From Aureobasidium sp. EXF-3400 (lineage: Eukaryota > Ascomycota > Dothideomycetes > Dothideales > Saccotheciaceae), in contig SWBL01000022.1 in the NCBI GenBank assembly GCA_024195585.1, positions 62,001-126,000 of the forward strand: a stretch of DNA of 64,000 nt, written 5' to 3'. Below are positions 10,446-22,542 of the stretch, piece after piece (within the stretch, counting starts at the first letter, position 1; the number at the start of each line of letters is the position of its first letter). The notes under the pieces were generated by a model that worked only from the letters and a program-made list of their open reading frames with translations, made no database searches and was not told where the DNA came from. The position numbers and the translations under genes are program-made.

Positions 10446-13400
10446 TTGGCTGAATCGAGCCGCAGTCGTCACCTTGATCTCCTCCTTCTCCTTTGGGATA
10501 TCGCATTCGGCGATAGAATGGTTCGACACATGTCCAAAACGCTCTTCACGTGTACATGGTACATACAGATGTCAATGAACATGTTCCGTCCTAACAAGCA
10601 TGTCCATTTATAAACTTCTTTACCACACTGCTTTGTTTTCGAGGAGGCTGCAGCTCCTTTGAGAAGCTCCTTCGGACTATAGTCTTAGCTCGACCAAGTA
10701 GAGAGAGACTATTGACCGCATTGTATATCCACAGTCCATACGGGTATGACCGACCTACTAGCTCATAGTACTGCCTACATGGTAGAGATATAGATTAACT
10801 GCATTGACCGTTATGGGATGCCTGAATACTAATCATGTTATCTTTAGAGTCCCTGAACCTCGAACTGGTATCGGAATCTCTGGCTCATCTGCGGCAATGC
10901 TCTTTGCGGACCACTTCCTGGAATCCATCCCGCAATCCCGGCCTTCGCTAAGGAGGTCATTTCGTTGGCCTTTGATCGAGCTCAAAATCCCGAATTTGGA
11001 TCTTAGCACAACGCATACATCCAAAAACGTGTATCGTGACTCTTTGATCCTTCTGCTAGACGCGCGTCGGTTACTAGCAGCATTCTTGAAGTCTATCGCA
11101 TCAGAGAAGGTGTGGCTTGAATCGGTCGGTTCGCTCAAACTAGACACGCGACATCCGGGAGCTTGCTCGCTATCGTTTATGTAGTCCTGTATAGTCAGTC
11201 ATGTGATATCCGTGCCGTTTATATGTAATGAACCATCGAAAGAACTTCGAAGGTTCATAAGTATGTTCGTACGAGCGTCACAACCTCAGAATATCCCGTA
11301 TGCAAGCAGACTCAGTCGCAACAGGTAGGCGTGAGAATGTCTGCCCGTCTATCCTTTGATTGACTTTTTATAAACAGGCAGGACCATGCTCGGAATGCCG
11401 AATCTTGCTTGCACAATGCACACACTATCTATGTAGTGGCATCATGCGGCAACCACCTAGTGGCATTTACCGATCATGCAGAGTGATGGCATATTTGTAG
11501 TTGTTGATCATCTCTTTCTCCCAGAACATGCAAGCTTTCTTGTAAAGCTTGCCAGATCTCTTCGACGTGCAAGCTAGTTATCCAGAATTGAGATTGCTGG
11601 CTCGGTATCGAACGTCCTCGAAGGTTTGTCGGTTGACAGATCGCAGACTCGTGGTGATGGCATTTCGCAGGAAGTCTCGGGTCCTGCGATAGAGAGCAGA
11701 CTGTTGGCGAGCAAGGTGGTGTGTGGTCGCCCACGCGGATGTCGTATTTCCCTGCATTGACAAGTTACCTTAGCGCATTTGACCGGGTGTCAATCGCGTT
11801 CGTATCTCACCTTACAAACCATTGGTCAACCTCACAGTTATCGTTGTGAGAAAGCTGCCAGATATTATCCGCCCGCTATGCCATGAAATGTGTGGTGACA
11901 AGACAGCTGAGGAGCAAACTTACACGCGAACGGAGACATAGCAGATACCACAACCATTGTGTCCAATCCTGCATGCATGTTCTCGCCTGAGATTAGGCAC
12001 AAAGTCTTGCGAAGCTAACAAGTCTTGTCCTGCGGCCAAGAACACTAGAAGGAGTTGCGGTGTGTATGTGAAGGTTGAGTTTGGAGCTATGCGTAAGCAT
12101 GCAGGTGTCATGGCTCGGGAGCCGAGAAGCAAAAGTCATCAAGGTTGTGCAGCTCCATGACCTACAACGCTCGTGGGATGGGCTAATAAGACCAGCCACC
12201 AAGTCGTCATTTCTTCGAGATCGGGCTCTGTGCGTAATCATGTCAACCGACAGAGGTAGGACTATCTTATCGCAGACTCGAATGAGACTTGAGGGTACCC
12301 ATATTTGGAAGGCCAGAACTATGCGGAAGCTTGAGAAGTTCACGACAGACAGAGCGTTTCGAATTTGCAGACAGAAAGCTCTGCGCGTACAACATGACAA
12401 CTACTGATGCCATTTCGACAAAACATCGCGCTCCTGCAAACGATGGCGCTTGACTCAATGCGTCCCTGATGGGAACGGAAGGTATCAATCTTTCGCGAAG
12501 GGAATGATTATCCACGTGTCAACCAGAGAGCGGCCGACTCAAAGTCTTGAATCTTTAAGTTCGAACCTGCACACATTGGCCCAAGCGGGAGGATCTACGT
12601 TAGACATGTCGGTCAGAGCGTATTAGTACAGTACTTGTATGGCACTCTCCGGGAGTGGGTTTACTGATCAAGGAATCAAGAACGGACGTCCTCGAATTCA
12701 AGCGCACTGACCATTCTAGAATCCTTCTTGCAGTTTCCGAGAACGCGATTTCCTGCTCAGCGAGAGGAGAGGAAGATATGGATTAGAAGGGATATTAGCC
12801 TTGTTCAGTGTTTGGTAACGCGAGGTGTAGTGTGGAAGTCTAGGGGATCTCCCCGTCTTCTTCTAAGGGCGACGGCAGAAGGTCTTTGCTAAGTCCCGCA
12901 GCCATGGAGTCGGTGAAGGAGCGGACCCAAATTTATTGGAATCCTGTCCGAGCAACCAGTAACTGGGGGCCCCTGCTTGCGCCATTCCCTTAGAGCAAAG
13001 CAAGTGTATATCTGACAGCTGTCCTGTCGATTATAGCAGTCAACAGTGCTACACCTTGTGTTTGAGTTTCGAATGCCGAGTGAAGTTCGGAGCGGTCTTG
13101 CGATATGTTTCTCATTGGCAGATTGTCGAGTGATACAGCATGATAGTTCGATTGACTCCGGGACATGCGCTGTGCATGGTGGGAGGAGGTTGTGTTCGTG
13201 GCAGCCACATGACGCCTGCAGCACACATGCCGATTCGATGACGGTACCTGCTCCAAACAAGGTCTTTGACATGTACCCAGGTACGCGTAAGTTGATTGTA
13301 GAGTTCGAGACGTGGTGCAACCGCAGGCAAGGTCCATGCTTGCACGGAATTACCTCCAAGAACTACTCGGTGCCCATGCATTGCATAGAGATCAGCAGAA

Positions 13401-13974
13401 CGAATGCATCGGAGTCAGATACCACATGCAGCCATCTTGGTGAAGCCGGTGTTAATTCAAGATCTTGTTTCTTGTTAGCTGAGGAGGATCAACTGGGAGA
13501 CGGACCTTACACCGTAATGATCTGATACAGCCGAGACGTTCTTGACTGCTACTTGGCACAAGGTCAAGATTCAGAAGGCCTCGGAGATGCCGAGCGAGTC
13601 ACTCTCGGTGATTAGTATCTATGGAAGTTAGCTCCTACGTCAGATGTGTAGTGCTCTCACGGCAATACACAACATCCGTCGGCTTGTCTTGCACTTCATC
13701 GGAAACATAGGCTTTGCACCCCCAGCCACGGGGTTCGCATCCAACAATAAAATTGTCAGGAGCGTTTTTGGACGCATGTCACTGTGTTGCCAACCTTGAT
13801 GACTTGACCATTGTTCGTCCTTCTTCACTATCAGAGGCTTTACGCTTGAGCTTACGAATTGGTGTTTCGTTCTTCGCAATCCTGCATGCGAACCGGTATA
13901 CTCAGATACCGTGATTGAATCTTCTTTCCCAAAGGAAACCAAGCGAATTCGATCTGTTATTCTGTCCTCACAGC

Positions 13975-15365
13975 ATGGCCTCCAACCCGCAGCCTCAACC
14001 TTGGAACGATGCCTCAGTACATGAGTTCGGCAGAGATTTTCTCACCTTTTCTGTACAGCATGGTATCCACTGCGTACCTATCGATGATGTGAGTGTTAGA
14101 TTGGCCGCCAAGTCCCCACAGCGATTGTGACATGGCACAAGCTGCCCTCTGCTTGCGATACTGACGCTCCGAGGCGACTGCGTATCAACAAGCTTCTAAC
14201 GAAGAGCGACATGGACTATGTCGTCCACTGACTCTTGGAGGAGATCGGTAATGTTTGCTGTAATGTCGCAGATCAAGTCAGGGGCTAGTCGTGGCCAGAG
14301 ATTTGCCAGTTCCAGAGGCTGACTTTCGAAAAGGAAGAGCTTAACCGGCAAGCCGACTTCTACGACATTGTCTCTCGACTGTTTGAGAGACGTCTCTTCC
14401 TGCCAGCCGACTTGGCTCCGGAATTCATACTTGACTGTGGAAGTGGTGGTGGTATCGAGTGGGCCGAGGAAGTGATGGAGAAATCCGAGTTGGGGCCAGG
14501 ATCTTCCAGTTCAGAGGATGACGACTTTGCATGCCAGGTAAGCCTTGATAGTACTGCAGGCATAAATTGCTATCGGACATGACTAACATGCTGAACAGGT
14601 AGTCGCTGTCGACATATTCCATACCGAGGGATCATCGCCCGGAGTGGTGAAGAAGAGATGGAACCTCAACGAACCCTTTCGTTACGACCAGGAGGAACTT
14701 GCCAGGGACAAGTACAATCTTGTCAATTCACGCTTCCTTACAGACAGCATCAATGCTAGCCGATGGGGATCCTACGTGCAAGATCTCCACGACCGACTTA
14801 GGACTGGCGGCTGGCTCCAGATGCTCGAAGCCCAATTCAACATACAATCGCGCAGCGGAAGACCTCTGGAACATCTCTCGAGATGGTGGAGCATCTATAG
14901 CCAGGCTTTGGAAGGGCAGAACAAAGATCCGAGGGTCGGGACAGAGTTGTCCAGACACATGGGCAACGCCGGGTTCATCAACATTGCCATGGAACCGAAA
15001 CAGTTGCCCGTTGGAGAGTGGCACCAAGACCCTCGCCTGAGAGAGATAGGTAGAGACATGAAGTCGATAGCGGTGCAGACTTTGAGGTCGTTGGGTATAT
15101 GGCACTGTCGCCAGGCTGGTATGCAAGAAGGCGAATTCGAGGATCTGATTGCAGGTTGTGAGAGAGAAGTGTCAGACACGAGTCTGCGACTCTATATTCC
15201 GATGTAAGTTTCCTACTAAAGCTTTGCGGTTCAAGAGCTGAGTATCGCAGGTTTGCTGTCTATGGTCAACGGGCCGAGAAGGGACGTACGCGAGTCGACC
15301 AAGGAGATGTCAAGTACGTCCCAGACCCAAACAGACGTCTTCCTCCGCCGGTGGACTGGGCGTAG
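13975..15365 (+). CDS. UMTA/LaeA-like SAM-dependent methyltransferase
   Basis: Class I methyltransferase of the fungal UMTA/LaeA-like group, often tied to secondary metabolism or regulation; the substrate is unknown. Model: join(13975..14088,14310..14537,14599..15203,15251..15365), 353 aa. Start MASNPQPQPW. Exon 2 carries FERRLFLPADLAP and the SAM-binding motif ILDCGSGGG. Exon 3 begins VVAVDIF, the acidic end of strand 2, and contains FLTDSINASRWGSYVQDLHDRLRTGGW, the usual post-motif block. The last junction rebuilds PMFAVYGQR, typical of this family's C-terminus. Introns 2 and 3 (61 and 47 bp) have clean signals. Intron 1 would be 221 bp, unusually long for this window, and the segment between has stops in every sensible frame, so this junction is the least certain. 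If it is wrong, the N-terminal part may be damaged. Confidence 0.7.
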
Positions 15366-16660
15366 ATGCTCTGAAGCCTACTCGCGAGCGTAGCGTGCTA
15401 ATGACGGATGGACTGATGTGTTGGTGCGTTCTGGAGTTGTACGATCAGGTCGACGGGTTACTTTTTAGAAGCTCGTTTGGTCCAGTGTGGTATCGAGGAT
15501 GGTCTCCATCGCTGAGGAGGAGCGATTGAATAAGTTCGTTGGATCTGGGAACAGGTGAGCTTTTCCAAATGTCATGGGCAGACACGGTGCCTGACACGAC
15601 CTAGGTATTGAGAAGAAGACTATACGGACGAGCTTCTTGTGTAGGAAGCATAGCCGTATCTGGCTTCCCAGGAAAAGCAATGGACTCAAGCAAGTTGTAG
15701 TAATATTGTAGAGAAGAATATGCGGGATCCCCTGACCTCCGAAGAACTTGAAGTTGATCTCGGGTCTCAGCTGGAAGGTGCGTCACCCTTGCAGCTGCTC
15801 TGAGTCTAACAACCTCATTCTGGTGGAGACTAATCATTAAAGCTACCAATCTGTCGGGTCGTAGGCCAAGTCAACCACGAGAGATGTAGAAACCATACTC
15901 GTGTATAACAAGAAGTGTAGATCAAATCTGAACGCGTTTGACAACCGTGTCTCCTTGCTTACATTCGGTTCAGATCAGGGCCTCGATAAGCCAACTTGTC
16001 ACCTTGCAGATACTGAACTTTTTTGTCACCAAAGCCCTTGCACGTAGCCTAGCAAAACGCGTTTCTGAAGTTTTAGTGTCCCAAATTCTTTAGGTCGTCT
16101 AACGTCCGATACCGTGTCAATCTTCGAAGATGTCAATATTTGTCTATTCGATGAGTCCAACTCGCTGGTCAACGTGGGTCGCGATTATAGCAAGGCTTCT
16201 CCCTCGAGATGTACATGTGTTGAACATGATGGAGTGATCCTGGATGAAATAGACGCAGAGTCGAATATGTTCCGTACTTTATGAGGCTAGCATCATTCGG
16301 CCGTAAGAACTTCGACGAGACCCAGTCTGTCGGGAAGCGGCTCTGTGCTTGAACCCACAGTTGACCATGATGTTACTGCAAGTCTGCAAAGCACTCTCAG
16401 TCAACAGTCTAAAGGCATCGATAATAGAGTGCAGCATCTCAATGTCCACTCACGAGAAGCGAATCCAAATCCTAGAGCATCGCGTATTTCTAACCACCTC
16501 CACGCGCGTAACGGATTGAGTATATCGATGCAGCCGCGGCAGCTACCGTTTCTATGACGTACACTGACAGATGACATCCTATCAAAAGGACCAAACTCCG
16601 TGGGACCAATTGAGCTGTCCTTCTGGTCAGCTTCGATATTCACACTAGGTATAACCAAAC
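15366..16660. other. Intergenic, nothing recognised
   Basis: No coding, RNA or repeat feature supported between the methyltransferase and the catalase-like gene. Short minus-strand open frames near 15465-15849 show no family resemblance. Confidence 0.5.
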
Positions 16661-17846
16661 ATGACGGAAGCATTGAAGGAGACCTTGAGTTCAGCTTGGA
16701 CAGACGTCAAGCGCGGCCTGTCCAGCGCACCACCTAATGACGCCTACCTTGCATGGGACGCACCTGGAGTGGAAACCATCAAACCGGATGAGCAAGAGAA
16801 GACACAGCGTATCAAGGAGGTCATGGAGCGCATGCAAAAACGCAACTTTGACCTTCACAGAAAAGCATTCAGAGCAACCCATGTGAAGACGCAGGGAGTC
16901 GTCAAGGGCAAGCTTCAAGTCCATCCGGATCTGCCAGAGCATCTTCGTCAAGGCATCTTCGCAGAGCCAGGCAAAACCTATGACGTTGCAGCGAGATACG
17001 CAAATGAACCATATCTCCTCCAACGCGACCAGGAAAATGGTCCTCGCGGTCTCGGGCTCAAAGTCTTTGAGGTTACAGGACCTCGATTGGAAGGGGTCGA
17101 TGACTCTGTCAACACCCAGGACTTCTTTTTCAACAACGCTCCTAGCATTGAACTGACAGACATCGATACGACATTGGACATCATGAGTCTGCGTGAGAAG
17201 TATTTCGACGATCCTGCAGCTTTGGGCAGACAGTTGAAGATGCGAACGGATCTGGTCAAGCAACACGCACCTTACCTTCTTCCTAACAATAACATCATCT
17301 CGCATTCCATGTACACCCAGTCAGCCTTCCGATTTGGACAATACTACGGACACATGGCACTTTTCCCCGTGTTGGAGTCTCAAAAAGCTGCCAACGACAA
17401 GGTCAAGAACGATGATCCATCGTGTGTATTGTCAGACTGGCTGTTTGATTATTTTGGCGGCAAAGAAGCCAAATACGATTTCAAGGTATGAAGCGTCAAT
17501 TGCGATATGAGTCTAGTTTACTCATAAGATGCAGATCCAGCTGGGAACGGACCCGGCTCATCATCCCACCGAGGATGGAAGTGTCGTGTGGGACGAGGCA
17601 ACGAGCCCTTATCAGACCATAGCGACCATTACCTTTCCTACGCAAAACAGCTTCAGTCATGAACGACGGGTGTTTTGGGAGGATCACATGTCGTTGGACG
17701 CGTGGAGAGGTCTGGATGCGCATAGACCTCTTGGGGGGATCAACCGCTTGAGGAAGGATGTTTACCCACACAGCAAGAAGACCAGAGACGGGATCAACGT
17801 CTCAAAGTCGGAGGACATCCGCAGCATCGATGAGATTCCGAACTAG
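16661..17846 (+). CDS. Catalase-like (heme-dependent catalase superfamily) protein
   Basis: Member of the catalase-like superfamily found widely in filamentous fungi. It is much smaller than true catalases (about 480+ aa), and its activity is unproven. Model: join(16661..17485,17535..17846), 378 aa, with a 49-bp phase-0 intron (GTATGA...GATGCAG) joining DFK to IQLGTD. Catalase-fold traces are FRATHVKTQGVVKGKLQV (with the distal-type His), YANEP...GPRGLGLKVFEVTG, NTQDFFFNNAP and the C-terminal FWEDHMSLDAWRGLDAHRPLGGINRLRKDVY. I do not see the classical proximal heme tyrosine motif of monofunctional catalases, so peroxidase or allene-oxide-synthase-like chemistry is an alternative. It lies 1.3 kb downstream of the methyltransferase on the same strand. 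Confidence 0.8.
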
Positions 17847-18525
17847 AGGCGGGCGGTGCACAAGAATGATGATGAATGGTCGAGAAACCGGATTTGCAGT
17901 AGTCTGTAATTAACGAATTATTGTATCATCAAGCGTGCTGCATCGTGGCTTTGCTCTCTCGGCGCGGGATGTGCAGGTCGTCAGCAGACAGCACCTTCCG
18001 TAGTTTCTCTGTCTTTTTGCAAACAACTTTTTGCAAGAACTGCGGATGCTTTCAATGGGAGCAGCAGGAACCTGACGAACAACCAACAAGCGCAAGAAGT
18101 TGACGGCCTTTTAAGTTTCAGAAACACCTTGTGGAAATCGACCAGGGTCACTGAGTGGGGAAGGTAATTTGGACGGACAGCACGCGACAGAAAGAGGACA
18201 ACGTGCCCCCCGAAGCTCAAACAAGGGTGCTGGCCTCGTTGACGCTGGCCGACTGCGACCGGCTACTTTTTTCTACGTCGCCTTCCAGAAGTTCAGGCTG
18301 TCTCGCTCCCAGAGAGCGCGCGCGCGGAGCAGTCGACCCCAGGCGAAACATACGAAGTGACCAAAGTTCAGACATCCCGTCAAAAGGGCGGTCAGAGGCA
18401 TCCGGCGGCAGAAAGAGTTCAAGCCACTTTGTATGCGCTGCGCAGACTACAACATCTCCCTCGAGTCCCTTCCGACTTCTCCGGATCCCTTACACGCCGG
18501 TTGAGCGTGTGGCCTGGACGCGCCC
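17847..18525. other. Intergenic, promoter of ICE2
   Basis: Contains the upstream region of ICE2. Open frames at 18155-18646 overlap the ICE2 start and are out of its frame, with many rare codons. No regulatory motif can be assigned with confidence. Confidence 0.4.
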
Positions 18526-19955
18526 ATGTGGTACGTTACGCGCATTCTGTCGGCGCTCTTGTTCCTCTTCAGCGTCGTCTTCACCATCCCGCTGGCCTTT
18601 GATGTCGGCGGCCGAACCTGCGGTCTTGCTTTCTCTCTCTCGCTGAGCGCCTTCTACTTCTTCTACTCTGCCCTACGACTTGCCACGCCCGATAGCTCCA
18701 GACTTCGCTATGCCCTCGTCAACACCATCGCCGCCTCGCAGTGGATCGTCATCCCCACCCTTATGATCTGGAGTCTCAACAAGTTCTCGGTCGACTCGGA
18801 CGCAAGCGCCTGGGTAGAAAAGACGTTCAGTGGGAAAAGAGCACAGCACGATACCTTTTATGCATGGGTCTTTGGTAGCGATGGTCTGGTGCAGTCGCTC
18901 ACTATCGGCGGCTGGGACAAACTGCTGCGCTGGTCGACGCCCGTCTTCCAACTGAGCGAAGGCTTCTGCAGTCTGCTCGTCATCCAGGCTGCCGGCCAGA
19001 TTACGAGATACCTGGTGAACCGCGAAGGAGGGGATGGTTGGATGGTAAGTCGGCTGAACCTGCGCGTCCAGATATACATCGAAGGCTAATTGTCAACCCG
19101 CAGATCGGACTGCTGATCACCTCTGCCTCGATCATTTCGAGCTCCGTCTACTTCCTTTGGAGAATCACAACCTTCCCAGAGCTCGGTAATGTCGACGCTA
19201 TCCTGATCGGCGTCGCTATCACCTGCGCCTTCTTCCTTTGCGTCTGGGGAATTGGCAGCGGCAAGGGTAACCCCGTTGAGAGCTCGCTGCTCGTAAGTCA
19301 CCTAACATGTCTTTCTTCCTCCGCGGTTTAATATACTGACCATGACTAGTTCGCCTACATGACCTTGTGCATCTACCAGATCTTTACCGATTACCAACCC
19401 TCAAACCCTTCCCAGTCCGTTCCAGTTCCCGTCGAACCCGATTTCCCTCCATTGCCGCCCATTATCATGGCATCCTACTCGACACTGATGCACGCCCTCT
19501 CCACCCTTCCATCTACCATTCACACTTCCTTCAACTTCATCTTCGCCGCCATCATGACCATTACTCCCTCGGTCATCATTTCTCTGGCCTACCGCCTTTT
19601 CGTCATGTACGCTTCCGCCCGTATCATCCCGGCTGTGCGTGAATCAGGAGCTCGTGCGCTCTCGCAAGAACCGTCTCTCGAAGACAGCGATGGTGTCGGT
19701 CAAGTCCTCGGGTTCCTAGGCTACTTCAGCCCTAGTATTCTGATTGCCGTTTACACCAGTCTTTTGATGCAACATTTCGCCTCAGCTTCTGCCGACCATC
19801 CTGGAGAATGGTGGACCAGTCAAGGTGGAGATGCGGGCAGTAACGTATGGAGGTGGGCTAACCTCGCCGGTACCATGGCGCTCTACGCAGTCGAGCTGTA
19901 TCTCGGCAAAGGTCACGATGACAGCAGTCTCACAAGCCACTGGAAGATCGATTGA
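18526..19955 (+). CDS. ICE2: ICE2-family ER membrane protein
   Basis: Homolog of yeast Ice2, a polytopic ER membrane protein needed for cortical ER organisation and lipid/membrane homeostasis. Model: join(18526..19044,19104..19292,19350..19955), 437 aa, two phase-0 introns of 59 and 57 bp. Conserved blocks line up well: IPLAFDVGGRTCGLAFSLSL near the start, STPVFQLSEGFCSLLVIQA, the ESSLL-FAYMTLCIYQI block across the second junction, FVMYASARIIPA, GYFSPSILIAVYTSLLMQH and a final ALYAVELYLG. About eight hydrophobic segments are visible. Yeast Ice2 is 491 aa, so this copy is slightly shorter in the variable middle loop. Confidence 0.93.
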
Positions 19956-20600
19956 AAGATTCGATGAGATACCACATAGACAGGGCAAGAGTTGCGACGG
20001 AAGAATAGCCAGTGTTGATCACAATCAGGACAGCTACTCCCCTCAGACACAGGCTGGATGCGAAAATGCGTTCTACAAAGAGTAGCTGTCCCAACGGCTA
20101 GGAGGAAAACAACCTCTATCAGACAACAACAAGGACTCCAAGACGAGATTTGGATAGAATGCCAGCGGAGAAAGAGTCCGGGTAAAGGCAGGTCCTTTTT
20201 CAATAAAAGCGACGCGGGGCGTATGGGTGCTTTTAGCAACCCTGATTTGTGACTTGAGCAGCAGCGAAGCTCTCTGTTTCTTTGTTTTTTTCCTTCTTCA
20301 CAGCGAAATGCTGAACCAGATACCACTTTTATCCTTACTATGGCAATCAAATCAAGCATCATCGAAGCGATTAAAGACCACAGCACATGACCTGGGAACG
20401 AAATGGCAAGCGTAGCCGAGAAAGTGTGTTGATCAGCGTGAGCTTATACTACGTCACTGCTGATCATCAGCGCGTGGAGCCTCTCAGCTATTATTTTTCT
20501 ATCCAGAGCTCCCTCAACCTTTAAGAGAACCAATTCCAGACTGAATCGATTTATTCAATCGTACTAAACCTTTCATCAACACACAACAAAAGACAACAAG
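19956..20600. other. Intergenic between ICE2 and SDR 2
   Basis: 645 bp holding the ICE2 3' region and the SDR promoter. The last 60 bp form an A/C-rich leader. No gene or repeat is seen. Confidence 0.5.
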
Positions 20601-21753
20601 ATGGCCGAGACTCACCACTTAGAAGCCCACAAGCTCTTCAGCATGAAGGGCAAGGTCGCCGTTGTCACTGGAGGTGGCTCTGGCATTGGTCTTATGACCA
20701 CGCAGGCTCTTTCCGCCAACGGTATGATGATCCTGATGGAACGTAAAGAAGTTGTAACTGACAAAATCCAAAGGCGCCAAGGTCTACATCGTTGGCAGAA
20801 GTGAGTAGTCACTGTATACCCAGCGTGTACCGATGCTGATGTGATTCAAAGACACCGAGAAGCTGGAGACTGCTAGCAAGGAGCACGAGCCCGACCAAGG
20901 AGAGATTATTCCGTATGTCTAGCTTCAACAAGATGCATATAGGAAGCATGACTGATCACGCGACCAGTATCGGAAACATTGATGTCACCAAGAAGGCCGA
21001 CCTCGAGAAGCTGGTCAAGCAGATTGAGGAGAAGGAGAAGTGCATTCATCTGCTCGGTAAGTCTTTGTTGTTTACAGCATGAACTGATGAGACTACTAAC
21101 ACTGGTAATAGTTGCCAACGCGGGTGTCGGTGGACCCAAGGCTGAACCTGACAAGGAAGATGCTGGAGAGCTCAAGGAGAAGTTGTGGCAGAACGAGTCT
21201 GTCGAGGAGTGGAACGACACCTACTCTACCGACGTCACCTCGGTCTACTTCACCACTGTTGCCTTCCTACCCTTGCTGCAGGCCGCTATGGAGCCCAAGG
21301 GTCCGGGAGAGAAGTTCAGTGCAAGCGTCATCACCACTTCTTCCATGAGTGGAATTATGCGCCACGCCCAAGGCCACTTTGCGTATGTTGACGTGCTTTA
21401 CATGCGGAAGATTCAAGCTAACCATGAGTTCTCACAGCTACAACGCAGCCAAGGGTGCAACCGTTCATCTTACCAAGCTGATGTCTGCCGAGTTCATGAA
21501 GGTCGGCATCAGAGTCAACTCAATCGCCCCTGGATACTTCCCTAGCGAAATGACAGCCAAGAGCTCCGACGACAGACAGAAGAGCGACCTCCCTGCTGAG
21601 AAGGTAGCCGACAAGGGCCACGTTCCTCAGATGCGTGGTGGAAAGGACGAAGAGATGGCCCGCGGTATGCTGCTGCTGGCTACCACAACCTACATTAACG
21701 GGCAGATCATAGTCATTGACGGTGGAGTCTTGAACCAGGTAGCAGGTGCGTAA
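20601..21753 (+). CDS. Short-chain dehydrogenase/reductase with six exons
   Basis: Classical SDR of the 3-oxoacyl-ACP-reductase/RhlG-like type; the substrate is unknown. Model: join(20601..20721,20774..20800,20852..20912,20968..21056,21112..21382,21438..21753), 294 aa. Exon 2 is a 27-nt micro-exon coding most of AKVYIVGR, the second strand of the cofactor fold. Skipping or retaining it would break that fold. TGGGSGIG is at 23-30, ANAG follows exon 5's start, the catalytic serine region is ITTSSMSG, and YNAAK is at 191-195, right after the last junction. The C-terminus RVNSIAPGYFPSEM and NGQIIVIDGG is typical. Five introns of 51-55 bp in 1.15 kb make this the most intron-dense small gene here. 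Confidence 0.92.
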
Positions 21754-22542
21754 GCGAATACGGCTTGCCTTATGACGAGCAGTCACGAGAAGGAATTAGG
21801 AGGACAGCGGATTGTCAACGACAACGACAACGAGGAAATGATGCAATGAGACTTGAAACGCAGGCCCAGCCGCGTGGTTACGCGCAACGACAGTATGCCA
21901 TGGAGTTGACAGACGGTAGCATGTAGACAGTGAGAAGAAGCAAGAAGCAGCTATTAGATACAAGAGAGAAAGCATCAAACATTGTCAGAGACTCAAAGTT
22001 GCAGTGCAGTGTTGTCGGAAAGCGGGATGTGGGTCGGGAGTGGTGAACCTCGTGCCCCGCCGGTTTCAACAGTCGGCCGCGAAGGTTGGCGTGGCCGTTG
22101 ATGTCGGCTTAGTTCAGGGCAGCATATCGCAGAGTTGGGTGCCGATGGAATTGCTGTGTCTCAGATGCTGCAACAAACACCCGTTCACCATCGTCAGTGA
22201 CTTCATTTCAATCTCCTGGATGGTCGGTTTGGATAGTCTCGTGCCCCGTGCCCACGCATAACCGTCGATGCGAGAGTGGAACGCCGTACCCGACCACACT
22301 CTCTTCCTGCACTTTGCATCTAATTCTCGACTGTGACGACTGCCACCTGCACCTCTGGCTGGTATGAGGTCAAGAGCCCATCTGTCTTTATCGCCGCCAC
22401 CGCTGTCGCACAGCTCCAACACTCGCAACCTGGAGACGCTTCTGGCCCAGTCCCTGTCCCTGAACCCTGAATACCACCGCGCCTGAGAGACACGCCCGAA
22501 ACACTATCCACGCATACGACCAAGACACACACGTCCGCCGCC
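21754..22542. other. Intergenic, 5' region of the SepH-like kinase gene
   Basis: 789 bp. The final ~250 bp are C-rich and polypyrimidine-like, as expected of a fungal promoter and leader. No gene recognised. Confidence 0.5.

Larger units (their letters stand above)
9912..13974. other. Gene-poor 4.1-kb region
   Basis: No complete gene recognised. Around 11470-11763 the minus strand shows a coding-like stretch of 61 codons (61 aa, ...FEDVRYRASNLNSG), a stop, then 36 more codons in the same frame (LACTSKRSGKLYKKACMFWEKE...). It might be a decayed gene, but no family is recognisable. Open stretches at 10804-11184 (+) and 13046-13525 (+) look like chance frames. No simple repeats or AT-rich, RIP-like island are obvious. 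Confidence 0.45.

Noticed and set aside
13046..13525. 159-codon plus-strand frame
   Set aside because: Rich in Cys, His and Met with no domain pattern and a long competing frame on the minus strand.
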